From: an uncultured Lachnospiraceae bacterium | GTDB taxonomy: Bacteria; Bacillota; Clostridia; Lachnospirales; Lachnospiraceae | Direction: 5' to 3' | NCBI GenBank assembly: GCA_947172705.1 | Contig: CAMWCA010000022.1 | Location: 1-49,423, forward strand | DNA length: 49,423 nt | Part shown: in pieces, positions 18,726-27,915 of the stretch | How the letters are laid out: each line of letters begins with the position of its first letter | Position numbering within the stretch: position 1 is the first letter of the stretch | Notes under the pieces: generated by a model | What the model was told of the DNA's origin: nothing | What the model saw: only the letters and a program-made list of their open reading frames with translations | Database searches by the model: none | Program-made: the position numbers and the translations under genes

Positions 18726-19619
18726 CTACTCTTTGACCGAACCCATTACCATTCCGGTAATCAGATATTTTTGTAAGATCGGATAAATCAGCAAAAGGGG
18801 AATTACTGCGACAACAATCTTGGCTGCATTCAGGTTTCTGTTGGAAAGCTCCGTTACATTTTCCAGCGCACTGCTGGACGCACCGCTTTTCAGCAACTCC
18901 TGAATATCCACATTCAGGGATTGTATGTAAGTCATGATAGGGTAGTTTTCAACCTTCTGCATATAAATCAATCCACTGAAAAAATCATTCCAGCTCCCCA
19001 CGATACTGAACAAGGATACCGTTGCAATACTTGGTTTTGCACAGGGAACCATGATTTTAATCAAAACCTGAAACGGGCTTGCACCGTCTATCAGTGCTGC
19101 TTCCTCTAAAGATTTCGGAATACCCAGAAAGAAATTCATCAGCATGATCACATTGAAGATCGGAAGCGCCCCCGGCAGTACCAATGACCATATGGAATTT
19201 AAAAGTCCTAAGTTCCGCACCAAAATATAGGTAGGTATCATTCCCCCGTTATACAACATAGCAAAAATCAGAAGATTCATGTAAATATTTCTTGCTCGGA
19301 ACTCTTTTTTACTTTTCGTCATTGCATATGCCATAGGCACAGTTACAGCCAGATTAAGAGCCAGTGCAAGGATAACCCTGATGACCGAAATCATAAAGGA
19401 ACGCCAGAACTGCCCGTCAGACAATATCTTATCGTAGGCTGTCAGCGTAAAATCTACAGGCAGTATGCCCACCCTGTTCGCTGACACAGCGGCACTTCCA
19501 CTAAAGGAAATTGCCAGAATATTTAACAATGGGAGCAGGCAGCTAAGCCCCAGCAATAATACAATACCATAGATAACTGTTACCCTCACTTTAGAATGAA
19601 AGCTTCTATTCTCAACCAT
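18726..19619 (-). CDS. Carbohydrate ABC transporter permease (YtcP/LplC type)
   Basis: 297 residues from the ATG at 19619, preceded by AGGAGG. Six predicted membrane helices and the EAA loop (EAALIDGASPFQVLIKIMVPCAKP, about 190-212) that contacts the ATPase. The C-terminus ends KYLITGMVMGSVKE, typical of this family. It is the second of two permeases directly downstream of the LplB-like gene. No ATPase gene is present nearby, so a shared MsmX-like ATPase elsewhere in the genome is probably used. Confidence 0.9.
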   Translation of the reverse strand: MVENRSFHSKVRVTVIYGIVLLLGLSCLLPLLNILAISFSGSAAVSANRVGILPVDFTLTAYDKILSDGQFWRSFMISVIRVILALALNLAVTVPMAYAMTKSKKEFRARNIYMNLLIFAMLYNGGMIPTYILVRNLGLLNSIWSLVLPGALPIFNVIMLMNFFLGIPKSLEEAALIDGASPFQVLIKIMVPCAKPSIATVSLFSIVGSWNDFFSGLIYMQKVENYPIMTYIQSLNVDIQELLKSGASSSALENVTELSNRNLNAAKIVVAVIPLLLIYPILQKYLITGMVMGSVKE

Positions 19620-19631
19620 CCTGTCCACCTC

Positions 19632-20552
19632 CTAAAAAATTTTCTGGTCAGTCAGCTTCTTTGTCAGCGCATTTGCCGATAGAAGAAGTGCCATGCCTAC
19701 GATAGAGCGGCACAATCCTACTGCCGCACCGAAACTATACTGCCTGCCTACCAATCCGATACGGTATACATAAGTGTCCAGCACATCCCCCGTCTCATAT
19801 ACAATCGGAGAATACAGGTTATAAATCTGGTCAAATCCTGCACTCAATATGCTGGTCAGATTCATAGCGGTCATTAAAAGAATGATTGGAAGCATTCCGG
19901 GAATCGTCACATTCCATACCCTTTTCCACCATGAAGCACCATCCATTGTTGCCGCTTCATGCAGCCCCGGATCAATGGAGGTGATTGCCGCAAGGTATAT
20001 CACCGAACTATATCCAAATTCCTTCCATACATCCGTTCCGATGATCAACCCGGGGAATACCTTACTGCTCCCAAGAAAGTTGATTTTGTCAAGTCCAATA
20101 GATGTAAAAAACTGATTCACAGAACCATCCAGCCCAAACAGGTTCGTCACAACGCTTGCCAGGACAACCCACGACAGGAAGTGGGGAAGATACACAATTG
20201 TCTGTACCGTTTTCTTCATAAACTTTATCCGAATTTCATTCAGCAGAATCGCAAATGCAATCGCAAGAATCATCCCGAATATCATTTTCCCCAATGCAAT
20301 TACCATTGTGTTCCGAATAATCTTTCCAATATCCGGCAGCTGGAACATGTAAATGAAGTGCTTTAAACCAACAAATTCAGACTTAAACAGCCCTTTCGCA
20401 GGCACAAAATCCTGAAATGCCATGATAACGCCGACCATAGGAATATAACTAAACAAGATCAGAAAAAATAACCCCGGAAATACCATAAAATGGTATGACA
20501 TTTCAGAACGCCTTTTTGCCGCTGTTCTTTTTTTATTTTTCATTCCTTCCAT
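19632..20552 (-). CDS. Carbohydrate ABC transporter permease (LplB type)
   Basis: 306 residues from the ATG at 20552 (MEGMKNKKRT), which has GGAG upstream. Six predicted membrane helices, a FIYMFQLPDIGKIIRNT segment and an EAA loop (HEAATMDGASWWKRVWNVTIPGMLP) as in LplB-type permeases. Only 12 bp separate it from the next permease. Together with the binding protein it should import oligosaccharides produced by the GH66 enzyme. Confidence 0.9.
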   Translation of the reverse strand: MEGMKNKKRTAAKRRSEMSYHFMVFPGLFFLILFSYIPMVGVIMAFQDFVPAKGLFKSEFVGLKHFIYMFQLPDIGKIIRNTMVIALGKMIFGMILAIAFAILLNEIRIKFMKKTVQTIVYLPHFLSWVVLASVVTNLFGLDGSVNQFFTSIGLDKINFLGSSKVFPGLIIGTDVWKEFGYSSVIYLAAITSIDPGLHEAATMDGASWWKRVWNVTIPGMLPIILLMTAMNLTSILSAGFDQIYNLYSPIVYETGDVLDTYVYRIGLVGRQYSFGAAVGLCRSIVGMALLLSANALTKKLTDQKIF

Positions 20553-20685
20553 AAGAAATCTCCATTCTGCAATCATTTATCAACATCCATATTTTAGGGT
20601 TAATACAGCCATGCCGCAGTAATGTCAGGGCATGGCTGAAACTTATACTTCTATAAGGCAGTTCGCAAAGCGTGCTGTCCGTTAT

Positions 20686-22395
20686 TTACTGTAACTGCTC
20701 TGCAATTTCACTTATGATCTGCTCCCCGCCCTGTTTGTTCCAATCTGTTACAAACTGCTCAAAACCGCTCTCCACATCAATGTCTCCTGTTACGATTTTA
20801 ATAAAGGTCTCTTCTTCCAGTTTTTCCAGATTCGCAAGATTTGTTTCCATTGTAGGCGTTGTCTGGGGGAAGATGGGTGTCAGCCAGCTAAACTGATTTT
20901 TCTCGGTTAAAGTCTGAATCAGCTCCACGCCTTTTGACCTTGAATGATACTTTGACCATCCGGTTGCATCCTCATTCCCTTCTAAATAAGCTGAAATACT
21001 GGTTGCATTGGAACGCTGCTCGGAAGTCCTCACCTCTTCAACCGTAATCTCACCATTCAAGCATCTCTCCAGATCAGAATAATCATCCAGCAGTGATGTA
21101 TAGGAATTAACTTCAATGTTAAACGGTCTGCTTGAACCATCCACACCATCTGCAACATAGGAAGCCACCTCAGGATATTCCTCTAAAAGCTCTTTGGAAT
21201 TTACAAGCTCATCATAAAAAAGATTTGCAATCTGTATTGCTATTTCAGGATGGTCAAAATCTTTGCTCACAACAATATATCCGGCTGTGGCATTATTGTG
21301 CTTACAGTTTACCTTTCCATTTGCATCTGCCAGAGCATATGCTTCAAATTTTGCATTACTGTTAAGCGCATACACATTATTCAGGAGCCAGTCAGGGATA
21401 TGCCATGTTCCAAAGGTGATCCCACACTGTCCGTTTGCCAGAAGCGCTGTGATATCATCCCATGTCCTTGTTCCAACCTGAGGATCAAGGATTCCCTCCT
21501 GAAACCATCCGGAAGCTACTGCAAGAGCCTGCTTCATTTCTTCCGAAGTAGAGCCATAAACCACATTTCCATCCTTTTCCATCCATGTTTTGGGGAATGC
21601 GCCTAATGCATAAGCTATGGAATTCATGCTGAACGTACCATCCGGATCACCGCTTGTCAGCCACGGTGCTAATGCAATCCCAACCACGTTCTCTGCATTT
21701 TCAGGATTTTTATCCATAAATTCTTTTGCAATTGCTTCCACATCTTCTATCGTGATACATCCGTCCTGATCTTCATCAATATTCAGTCCAAGCTGTTCCA
21801 TCCAATCACTCCGAATCCATACGATACTTGGTCCTGAATCTGTATTGGTTCCGGGCAACGCCATCATCATTCCATCAAACGTTACATTCTCCATTGCCCT
21901 TCCTTCATAAGAATCATACACTGACTTGAGATAGTCACTTGCATATTCCTCATAAACTCCTGTCAGATCCGCGATCAGGTCATTCTCATATAACTCCTGT
22001 ACTTCATCCAGAGTATTTACTTTCATCATATCCGGTATATCTCCTGCTGATAACGCGAGGGATACCTGCCTGTCATAATCATCCCCGTTTGCCTCAAACT
22101 CATCCGTGATGTCTATGTTCAACTTATTCTCTGCCATCCTGATATAAGCATTATCTTCATAAGTATCCCCGTCCGGGAATGTAACATTCTGCAACGTCTG
22201 TCTGCCCATTGACACTTTAATTATACTTCCCTCACTGCCAGCTTCTGATGATACACCATTGTCAGCCCCTGATGATGCACTTCCTTCGCTACCGGCATTT
22301 GATGATGCATCTTGTGAAGAACATGCTGTTGCTGCCAATAAAAGTGAAACCGCTACTGTTATACCCGTAAGCTTGGTCAAAAAACTTTTTCTCAT
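20686..22395 (-). CDS. Extracellular solute-binding lipoprotein of sugar ABC importer
   Basis: 569 residues from the ATG at 22395, preceded by TGGAGG; the open frame starts 13 codons earlier. It has a lipoprotein signal peptide with lipobox LLAATAC (Cys about residue 25) and a Ser/Gly/Glu-rich linker, then a family 1-like binding fold of the long LplA/YtcQ type. A DEDQDGCITIEDVEA segment resembles a calcium-binding loop. It is the first gene of the minus-strand operon and faces the regulator pair. Ligand inferred to be isomalto-oligosaccharides from the linked enzymes. Confidence 0.9.
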   Translation of the reverse strand: MRKSFLTKLTGITVAVSLLLAATACSSQDASSNAGSEGSASSGADNGVSSEAGSEGSIIKVSMGRQTLQNVTFPDGDTYEDNAYIRMAENKLNIDITDEFEANGDDYDRQVSLALSAGDIPDMMKVNTLDEVQELYENDLIADLTGVYEEYASDYLKSVYDSYEGRAMENVTFDGMMMALPGTNTDSGPSIVWIRSDWMEQLGLNIDEDQDGCITIEDVEAIAKEFMDKNPENAENVVGIALAPWLTSGDPDGTFSMNSIAYALGAFPKTWMEKDGNVVYGSTSEEMKQALAVASGWFQEGILDPQVGTRTWDDITALLANGQCGITFGTWHIPDWLLNNVYALNSNAKFEAYALADANGKVNCKHNNATAGYIVVSKDFDHPEIAIQIANLFYDELVNSKELLEEYPEVASYVADGVDGSSRPFNIEVNSYTSLLDDYSDLERCLNGEITVEEVRTSEQRSNATSISAYLEGNEDATGWSKYHSRSKGVELIQTLTEKNQFSWLTPIFPQTTPTMETNLANLEKLEEETFIKIVTGDIDVESGFEQFVTDWNKQGGEQIISEIAEQLQ

Positions 22396-22447
22396 CCCTG
22401 TATCCTCCATAAAAGATTTATTTGTACGCTGCAACGTTTGTATATTT

Positions 22448-22476
22448 AGTATATATTTTCGTACCTATACAAGTAA
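22448..22476 (-). promoter_or_regulatory. Candidate promoter of the dextran operon
   Basis: Minus strand: TTACTT, 17-bp spacer, TATACT. The -10 is good (5 of 6) and the -35 weak, as expected for a promoter needing an activator such as the adjacent YesN-type regulator. Confidence 0.5.
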
Positions 22477-22530
22477 ATATAACATTTTTCACATTCATGA
22501 AACATTCTACAGTTGTTGGTTTTCCCCCAA

Positions 22531-22559
22531 TTGTTCCTTTAAATCCGCTATGCTATAAT
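22531..22559 (+). promoter_or_regulatory. Promoter of yesN/yesM-like pair
   Basis: Plus strand: TTGTTC, 17-bp spacer, TATAAT. It is followed by a ~110-base leader to the response-regulator ATG, with AAAGGAA before the start. It is divergent from the dextran operon promoter. Confidence 0.7.
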
Positions 22560-22674
22560 AACAGAAGTGTCTCCAACGGGAGCCACACTGTAGAAAAGGG
22601 CAGGGGGAAATCTCTGTTTTTCCGATTCTCTGCCCATATCCTTCTCCCCAAAATAGAAAGGAACAGGCTGCCTT

Positions 22675-23799
22675 ATGTACACGCTATTAATTGCAGATGA
22701 TGAAGCAGATGAACGCACCCTCATCCGTTTTCTGCTAAATGAATTTGAAAACACTTTCCAAATATTGGAAGCAAAAAACGGGCGCGAGGCTTTACAATTG
22801 CTGACAGACAACCATGTGGATGTTTTATTATCCGATATTCAAATGCCTTTCCTAAATGGCATTGAACTTGTCAGTCAGGTAAAAGAAAAGAATCCTGACA
22901 TTGAAGTATTGTTTTTCAGTGGTTATGATGATTTTTCCTATGTAAAAGCTGCCCTTTCACTGAAAGCAGTAAATTATATTTTAAAACCTGTTGATCCGGT
23001 GGAATTTCACAAATTTTTAACTGAAATCATAGACCGGCTGAACTCCCATAAAATAGAGTTTTCTAAGTCAGAAAAGTATATTGAAGAACATTTCCACGAT
23101 ATTGCCCACAATGTACCGTCAGGAAATGTAAGCCATGCTTCCATTGACGAGGATACAAACCTTCTGCTTCATACTATAGAAACCGCTGTTAAAATGAAGC
23201 AGGCAGGGCAGCTATCGGAACAGGTACATATGCTTTTAGATAAATATGCGGATATTCCGAAACTTTCTCATATTTATATCCGCCATGTATGTACCTCGTT
23301 ACTCAAAATGCTGATCAGCGCCCTGCCCACGCAGACTGATGAAGACCTGCAAAATGCAGTGAAAGAAATCTACAGTTTCCGGCACTTCTCAGACATTATA
23401 AAAATGATAGAACACTATCTGTCTCTTGTTATGGATCTATTTAAACAGGAACAGAATACATCCAATTATGCCATATATCAGGTAGAGCAATATATCCGTC
23501 TGCACTACCACGAAGACATAACCTTAAATTCACTGGCAGACCTGGTATATTTAAACCCTAATTACCTGAGCAATATATTTGCACAGGTCACAGGCTGTAC
23601 TCTTAATAAATATATCAAACAAATCCGGATGGAAAAGGCGCAGGAACTATTACTGAATACAAACATGAAAGTCAGTGATATCAGCCAGGCTGTAGGTTAT
23701 CCGAATACTTCCTATTTTTGTAAAAGTTTCCAGAAACTGTTCGGGGCTACACCAGAACGCTTCCGCCAGAGAGATATCATAAACGATAAAAATATTTGA
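22675..23799 (+). CDS. Response regulator with AraC-type DNA-binding domain (YesN-like)
   Basis: 374 residues. The receiver domain (1-120) has acidic residues IADDEADE, phospho-acceptor Asp54 in LLSDIQMP and Lys in YILKPVDP. A linker with helices is followed by two AraC helix-turn-helix motifs (about 265-370; YLSNIFAQVTG and VSDISQAVGYPNTSYFCKSF). It is divergent from the ABC/GH operon and overlaps the kinase frame downstream. It should activate the dextran locus when its sugar is sensed. Confidence 0.92.
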   Translation: MYTLLIADDEADERTLIRFLLNEFENTFQILEAKNGREALQLLTDNHVDVLLSDIQMPFLNGIELVSQVKEKNPDIEVLFFSGYDDFSYVKAALSLKAVNYILKPVDPVEFHKFLTEIIDRLNSHKIEFSKSEKYIEEHFHDIAHNVPSGNVSHASIDEDTNLLLHTIETAVKMKQAGQLSEQVHMLLDKYADIPKLSHIYIRHVCTSLLKMLISALPTQTDEDLQNAVKEIYSFRHFSDIIKMIEHYLSLVMDLFKQEQNTSNYAIYQVEQYIRLHYHEDITLNSLADLVYLNPNYLSNIFAQVTGCTLNKYIKQIRMEKAQELLLNTNMKVSDISQAVGYPNTSYFCKSFQKLFGATPERFRQRDIINDKNI

Positions 23800-23831
23800 C
23801 GTTTCCTATACAAACATATGAAAGGATGCTT

Positions 23832-25520
23832 ATGGTTACGAAATTAAAACAACAATTCCACAATTTAAAATTTCAGAAAAAAATCATCGGGATCAGCGTG
23901 GTCATAAGCCTGATTCCTATCTCATTACTAGGGCTGTTTTCTTATACAAGGATGCGGTCTCTTTTGATTGAGCGTGAGAAAACCGCCCTTCAGGAAACTC
24001 TCCATCAGGAGGTCATGCAATTAGACTATAAAATAGATTCCTACCTTTCCACAATGAACCTAATTACATGGAATGAAAATATACGCCTTGCACTTTCCCA
24101 AAAATATGATTCCAATTTTGATATGTATCTGACTTACCGTGATACGATTGATCCCCTATTTCTGACAATCCGTTCCCTCAATACGGACATTACTGCCATT
24201 ACCATTTACACAGATACTTCCATTCATCCCCACGGTAATATCCTGCGTCCGCTTACGGATGCACAGGACAAAATATGGTTTGAGCAGGCTTGCAGCACCA
24301 CTGCACCGTTTTTTTCGCTGTCCCAGGATGGGCAGACCATGTACCTGCTCTGCCAGATGCACTATGACTATGTACCATACACCAGCATAATCTGTATGGC
24401 AATTGATTTTCAATCCGCCATGCTTCCTGCAAAAAATCTTTTTACTGATAATTATGGATTCCTGCTTACAGATTCTACAGGAAAAGTAATGTACCAGTAT
24501 GCAGATTCAACCGAAAATGAATCTGTCTCTGAAATTCTCATTGATGACGGGCTTTCTGATTACATTACAGAGACTGAGCCATTGTCAAATTTTGGCTGGA
24601 CTGCCTTTCTCTACAGACCTGCCAGCTTTATTTCCGCGTCTGCAATAAATATCACTTATATAGTTTTAGCTATGATCTTACTCTGCATTGTGCTGATCTT
24701 CCTGACAAGCACCCTGTTATCAAAAATCGTTGTCTCACCGATTGAAAAACTTTCTTCCTGCATGGAACAGGTTGAACAGGGAAATTATGAAATTGACATT
24801 ATCCCAGGCAGTACCGATGAAGTCGGACACCTGATTTCTTCTTTTAAGCAAATGGTAGAGACCTTAAATAATCTGGTAAATGAAGTCCTTCTGTCCAAAA
24901 TCAGGCAGCAGAAATATGAGATTGAAATACTTCAATCCCAGATTAACCCTCATTTCCTGTATAACAGCCTTTCCCTGATCAACAGCAAGGCAATCATTGC
25001 CGGGCAAAACGATATCAGCCAAATGGCAAGGCTGCTCTCAACATTTTACAGAACCATGCTGAATAAAGGTCAGCAGATAACTACGATCGCATCTGAATTG
25101 GAAAATACCAAATCTTATATATCCATCCAGCAGATGATGCATTCCTACTCTTTTGATGTAGTATATGATATTGACGAAAGTATACTGGAATATCCGATAC
25201 CGAATCTGTTGATCCAACCCCTTGCAGAGAATGCAATCCTGCACGGTCTGGACCACCGGGAGCTTCCAAGTAAAGCAATCCTGTCCATTTCGTGTTATCA
25301 GGAAGATGAAGACATCGTTTTTAAAATCATGGATAATGGGTGTGGAATGTCTGATGAAGAATGCAGACAGATTCTTACTAAGGACAGCAAGGGATATGGT
25401 GTGAAAAATGTACACCAGAGAATCCAACTGTATTACGGGGAAGAATACGGGCTTACTTTTCACAGCACAAAGGGTATGGGAACTTATGTCCTCCTTAAAA
25501 CCGGGAAATGTTTAAAATAA
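23832..25520 (+). CDS. Sensor histidine kinase (YesM-like)
   Basis: 562 residues from the ATG at 23832, preceded by AAAGGA; an earlier ATG at 23796 overlaps the response-regulator stop. Two membrane helices flank an extracellular Cache-like sensor (about 40-280), then HAMP (about 290-345), a His_kinase domain with the phospho-acceptor in QINPHFLYNSL, and a HATPase with DNGCGMS and GVKNVHQR. The sensor probably detects sugar or the loaded binding protein. It ends at the terminator at 25558. Confidence 0.92.
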   Translation: MVTKLKQQFHNLKFQKKIIGISVVISLIPISLLGLFSYTRMRSLLIEREKTALQETLHQEVMQLDYKIDSYLSTMNLITWNENIRLALSQKYDSNFDMYLTYRDTIDPLFLTIRSLNTDITAITIYTDTSIHPHGNILRPLTDAQDKIWFEQACSTTAPFFSLSQDGQTMYLLCQMHYDYVPYTSIICMAIDFQSAMLPAKNLFTDNYGFLLTDSTGKVMYQYADSTENESVSEILIDDGLSDYITETEPLSNFGWTAFLYRPASFISASAINITYIVLAMILLCIVLIFLTSTLLSKIVVSPIEKLSSCMEQVEQGNYEIDIIPGSTDEVGHLISSFKQMVETLNNLVNEVLLSKIRQQKYEIEILQSQINPHFLYNSLSLINSKAIIAGQNDISQMARLLSTFYRTMLNKGQQITTIASELENTKSYISIQQMMHSYSFDVVYDIDESILEYPIPNLLIQPLAENAILHGLDHRELPSKAILSISCYQEDEDIVFKIMDNGCGMSDEECRQILTKDSKGYGVKNVHQRIQLYYGEEYGLTFHSTKGMGTYVLLKTGKCLK

Positions 25521-25557
25521 ATCTGTGTTCTATTTTAATGCTGTTTTACCAAAAAAT

Positions 25558-25607
25558 AAGCCATCTGAAAGGCATGGAAACCCATACCTTCCAAATGGCT
25601 TGTTTTT
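25558..25607. terminator. Bidirectional terminator between kinase and fic genes
   Basis: A ~20-bp near-perfect stem (AAGCCAT... against ...ATGGCTT) with an AAAC loop, a T-run on the right and an A-run on the left. It serves the convergent kinase and Fic genes. Confidence 0.85.
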
Positions 25608-25611
25608 AAAG

Positions 25612-26190
25612 CTAAATTTTCTTCCTGATACAGCGGGCAAATAACTGCTCCATCCTTTTGTAATCGCATAAAAAGGAATCCTCACTTGCCTTTAACATTT
25701 CTTCCCTGCTGACATTTGCAAAATTTATCACATAACCTGCATGGAGCGCTAATGTCCTGATAAACTCACGCTGGCAGCGCCCGTTGCCTTCACGGAAAGG
25801 GTGCAGGGCGTTAATCTCTGAAAAATGGTATGCCAGCCGAAGGGAAATCTCCTTTTCATCCAAGCCTCGCAGGAAATTTTCTCCTTTCAATTTTCCGAAA
25901 ATCTCTTCTGCCTGACTTTCTATGAACTTTACATTGCAGAACATGTTTCCCTTTGCAATGTCAACCTTCCTTATCCTGCCTGCCCACTCATATACATCCT
26001 GAAATATGTACTTATGGATAGATTGCAGGTGCTTTAAATCAAATCTCCCCTGAATGGGCTTATCTACCAGTTCCAAAATGCGAAGCATTGTCAGCCGCTT
26101 TTCCAGCCGACCAAGCTGCTCCTTATCCCGTATTCCCATCTTGTTCTTCAAAACATCCGAATCCGGATAGCAGTATATTTTATCTGACAT
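25612..26190 (-). CDS. Fic-domain toxin
   Basis: 192 residues, a minimal single-domain Fic protein. The active-site motif HPFREGNGRCQREF is complete with the catalytic His. There is no N- or C-terminal inhibitory helix of its own, so it should be class I and controlled by a separate antitoxin. The antitoxin gene lies immediately upstream and overlaps by TAATG. Fic toxins AMPylate targets such as DNA gyrase and topoisomerase IV in studied cases; the target here is unknown. Confidence 0.9.
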   Translation of the reverse strand: MSDKIYCYPDSDVLKNKMGIRDKEQLGRLEKRLTMLRILELVDKPIQGRFDLKHLQSIHKYIFQDVYEWAGRIRKVDIAKGNMFCNVKFIESQAEEIFGKLKGENFLRGLDEKEISLRLAYHFSEINALHPFREGNGRCQREFIRTLALHAGYVINFANVSREEMLKASEDSFLCDYKRMEQLFARCIRKKI

Positions 26191-26516
26191 TATCTGACCT
26201 CTCCCATGATCCGTTTCCGCAGTTCATCTCCCGATGCTTCCCCATTTTTATAAGCGTACAGCATCTGTATATCTTCTTCTGTCAGCTCCATCCCTTCAAA
26301 AGCCATTGTAGCCTCCACTTCCTTTACCGCCTCTGTTCTGGTATATGCCGGATGGTTTATTTTCACTTCAAAGGGAATCCCTTCCGTAAGGATGATCTGC
26401 TTTATCATCATATTGACCACCGCCGATAAATTGGTTCCCAGCTTTTCCAAAATCTCCGAAGCTTTTTCTTTATCTTCTGCAGAAGTCCTCACTTGCAGCA
26501 ATGATGTATTTGACAT
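26190..26516 (-). CDS. RelB/DinJ-type antitoxin with Fic-inhibitory helix
   Basis: 108 residues. The N-terminal half is a RelB/DinJ-like ribbon-helix-helix (LLQVRTSAEDKEKASEILEKLGTNLSAVVNMMIKQI...). The C-terminal half has TMAFEG, which fits the (S/T)xxxE(G/N) motif of Fic inhibitory helices, and a VbhA-like tail (LTEEDIQMLYAYKNGEASGDELRKRI). It would therefore both bind its own promoter and block the ATP site of the Fic partner. AAGGAGGG ribosome site; start/stop overlap with fic. Confidence 0.85.
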   Translation of the reverse strand: MSNTSLLQVRTSAEDKEKASEILEKLGTNLSAVVNMMIKQIILTEGIPFEVKINHPAYTRTEAVKEVEATMAFEGMELTEEDIQMLYAYKNGEASGDELRKRIMGEVR

Positions 26517-26540
26517 AGAACCAGCCCTCCTTTTGTTTCT

Positions 26541-26569
26541 ATTATACTACATAGTAATTACACTGTAAA
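26541..26569 (-). promoter_or_regulatory. Toxin-antitoxin promoter with palindromic operator
   Basis: Minus strand: TTTACA, 17-bp spacer, TATAAT. The palindrome TACTACATAGTA (26545-26556) sits across the spacer and -10, a suitable site for repression by the ribbon-helix-helix antitoxin. Confidence 0.7.
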
Positions 26570-26650
26570 CAAAGACTTATTCAATAAAATTTCTGATTTC
26601 AATATTAGGGGATAGAGCGCCTGTGTAATACTATTTATTCTTTCACTATC

Positions 26651-26790
26651 TGTTGCCCTTCTGTGAGATACCGATACGGATTCCGTTCACTTTAAATGCG
26701 CCATTTTAGATGAAGGAGGCGTTTGCCTTAAGACAGCCCTCCTGATTCTGCATAGGCGTTACGGTCACTTTAATATCCATGCTTCCTGTA
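26651..26790 (-). pseudogene. SpoVG-like gene remnant (duplicate)
   Basis: Base-by-base similar to 34083-34219, the central part of the intact SpoVG-like gene at 33917-34255, but with an in-frame TAA replacing the Leu codon of FILNGAF and both ends lost. It is joined at about 26790 to a fragment of the ArdC-like region. Confidence 0.8.
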
Positions 26791-26794
26791 TTGC

Positions 26795-27083
26795 CTGCTT
26801 CCTACAAAGCTCTTCCACAGCCGCAAACAGCATATCCTCCATCAAAAGATAACGATAGCTGTTCATATCCTGCCTTTTCAGTTCCCTTATGGCTTCCATT
26901 GCCCTGCCGCTTAAGGGTATCTGCGTTCTGGTGAGGCTGATGCCGGAGGGCTGGTATGCCCTGCCCGGCGCATCCTTTTTCTGTGCTCCCATACTGCTTT
27001 CCAACGTCCTGCTCCTTCCCTGCTTCCATTCCCATTTCTGCCCTCTGCTTTTCTTTTTTCATCTCAAAAAACTTTTCAACGCC
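26795..27083 (-). pseudogene. ArdC-like/overlapping ORF remnant (duplicate)
   Basis: Nearly identical to 34515-34796, the 3' part of the ArdC-like gene and the start of the overlapping 101-residue ORF. It ends abruptly at about 27083, where it fuses with the tail of an XRE gene. Open frames of 79 and 86 residues remain but are truncated. Confidence 0.8.
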
Positions 27084-27352
27084 TTAAAAGTTTTATCCCT
27101 AACCAGCTCATAAAACAGTTCCTGACAGAAAACAGTCCTTTCATCCTTCCCCCGTATATCGACAAGACTACCAAGGGAAACGCCCAGCGTTTCCGCAACC
27201 CGGATGATCGTCTCCATGCAGAAGCCCTTCTGCCATCCCTCTAACCTCTGTACCATCTTGAGGGATAAACCTGCCGCCTCTGCAAGCCTTCCTGTGTCAA
27301 ACCTTTCTCCAGACATTTCTGGCAGATGCTGCCGATCCTGTAATAATACGTT
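27083..27352 (-). pseudogene. XRE regulator remnant (duplicate), frameshifted and fused
   Basis: Homologous to the XRE gene at 9358-9717. A one-base deletion near 27287 shifts the frame inside the helix-turn-helix, a three-base deletion lies further upstream, the start codon region is missing, and the last ~20 residues are replaced by fusion with ArdC-like sequence at about 27083. It should not make a working regulator. Confidence 0.8.
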
Positions 27353-27450
27353 TGATTGGGAAAAGCGCAAATTCAGACAATTATCGTGGCAAAATCTGCA
27401 TCTATAATTCTTCTTGTCAATGTATATCTGTTTACAAGCTAATTTTTCAC

Positions 27451-27480
27451 AAAAAACAGCCCTGCATAACAGAGCTGTTT
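27451..27480 (-). terminator. Terminator after winged-helix copy B
   Basis: Minus strand: AACAGCTCTG, loop, CAGGGCTGTT followed by a T-run. It matches the position of the terminator after copy A. Confidence 0.75.
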
Positions 27481-27483
27481 CTT

Positions 27484-27915
27484 CTAAAATGGTTCTTCTT
27501 CCGGAATAAGTTCAAAGCAGTAACCCACATTCCTCACGCACCGAATATTAAAAGGCGAGCAAGGCGAGGCAACAAATAGCTTCTCCTTTAAATGGCATAT
27601 ATGATAGCCAATAGTATTATTTTCTATATCCTGCACATAATCACCCCATACCTGCTGATATATTTGTCCGTAAGTCATTACCCTTCCCCGATTGGCAGCA
27701 AGGAAACACAGGATATCAAATTCCTTAGCTGTGAGGCTTATTTCTCTACGGTCACGGTATATCTTTCTGCGATCTGGATAAATTTCCAATCCCGGAAGGC
27801 GGAGCGCCGATTCCATTTGCAATTCATATTTCTTAAAATCAGGATGTTTTTTTACCACATCCATCACCTCATTAAAAACATCCAATTCACTGTTATCAAA
27901 TTCCAGTATCAGCAA
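27484..27915 (-). CDS. OmpR-type winged-helix protein without receiver (copy B)
   Basis: About 143 residues, clearly a paralogue of 9948-10388 across its whole length. The codon aligned with copy A's ATG is ATC (27922-27924), so the original start is lost. A TTG at 27913-27915 three codons later could replace it, with the GAGGTG site now further away. The DNA-binding domain is intact. Expression may be reduced. It lies at the left end of the LacI-controlled cargo. Confidence 0.75.
   Translation of the reverse strand: MLILEFDNSELDVFNEVMDVVKKHPDFKKYELQMESALRLPGLEIYPDRRKIYRDRREISLTAKEFDILCFLAANRGRVMTYGQIYQQVWGDYVQDIENNTIGYHICHLKEKLFVASPCSPFNIRCVRNVGYCFELIPEEEPF

Noticed and set aside
26802..27062. 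86-residue open frame as a separate gene
   Set aside because: It is the truncated end of the duplicated ArdC-like frame, without its own start context.
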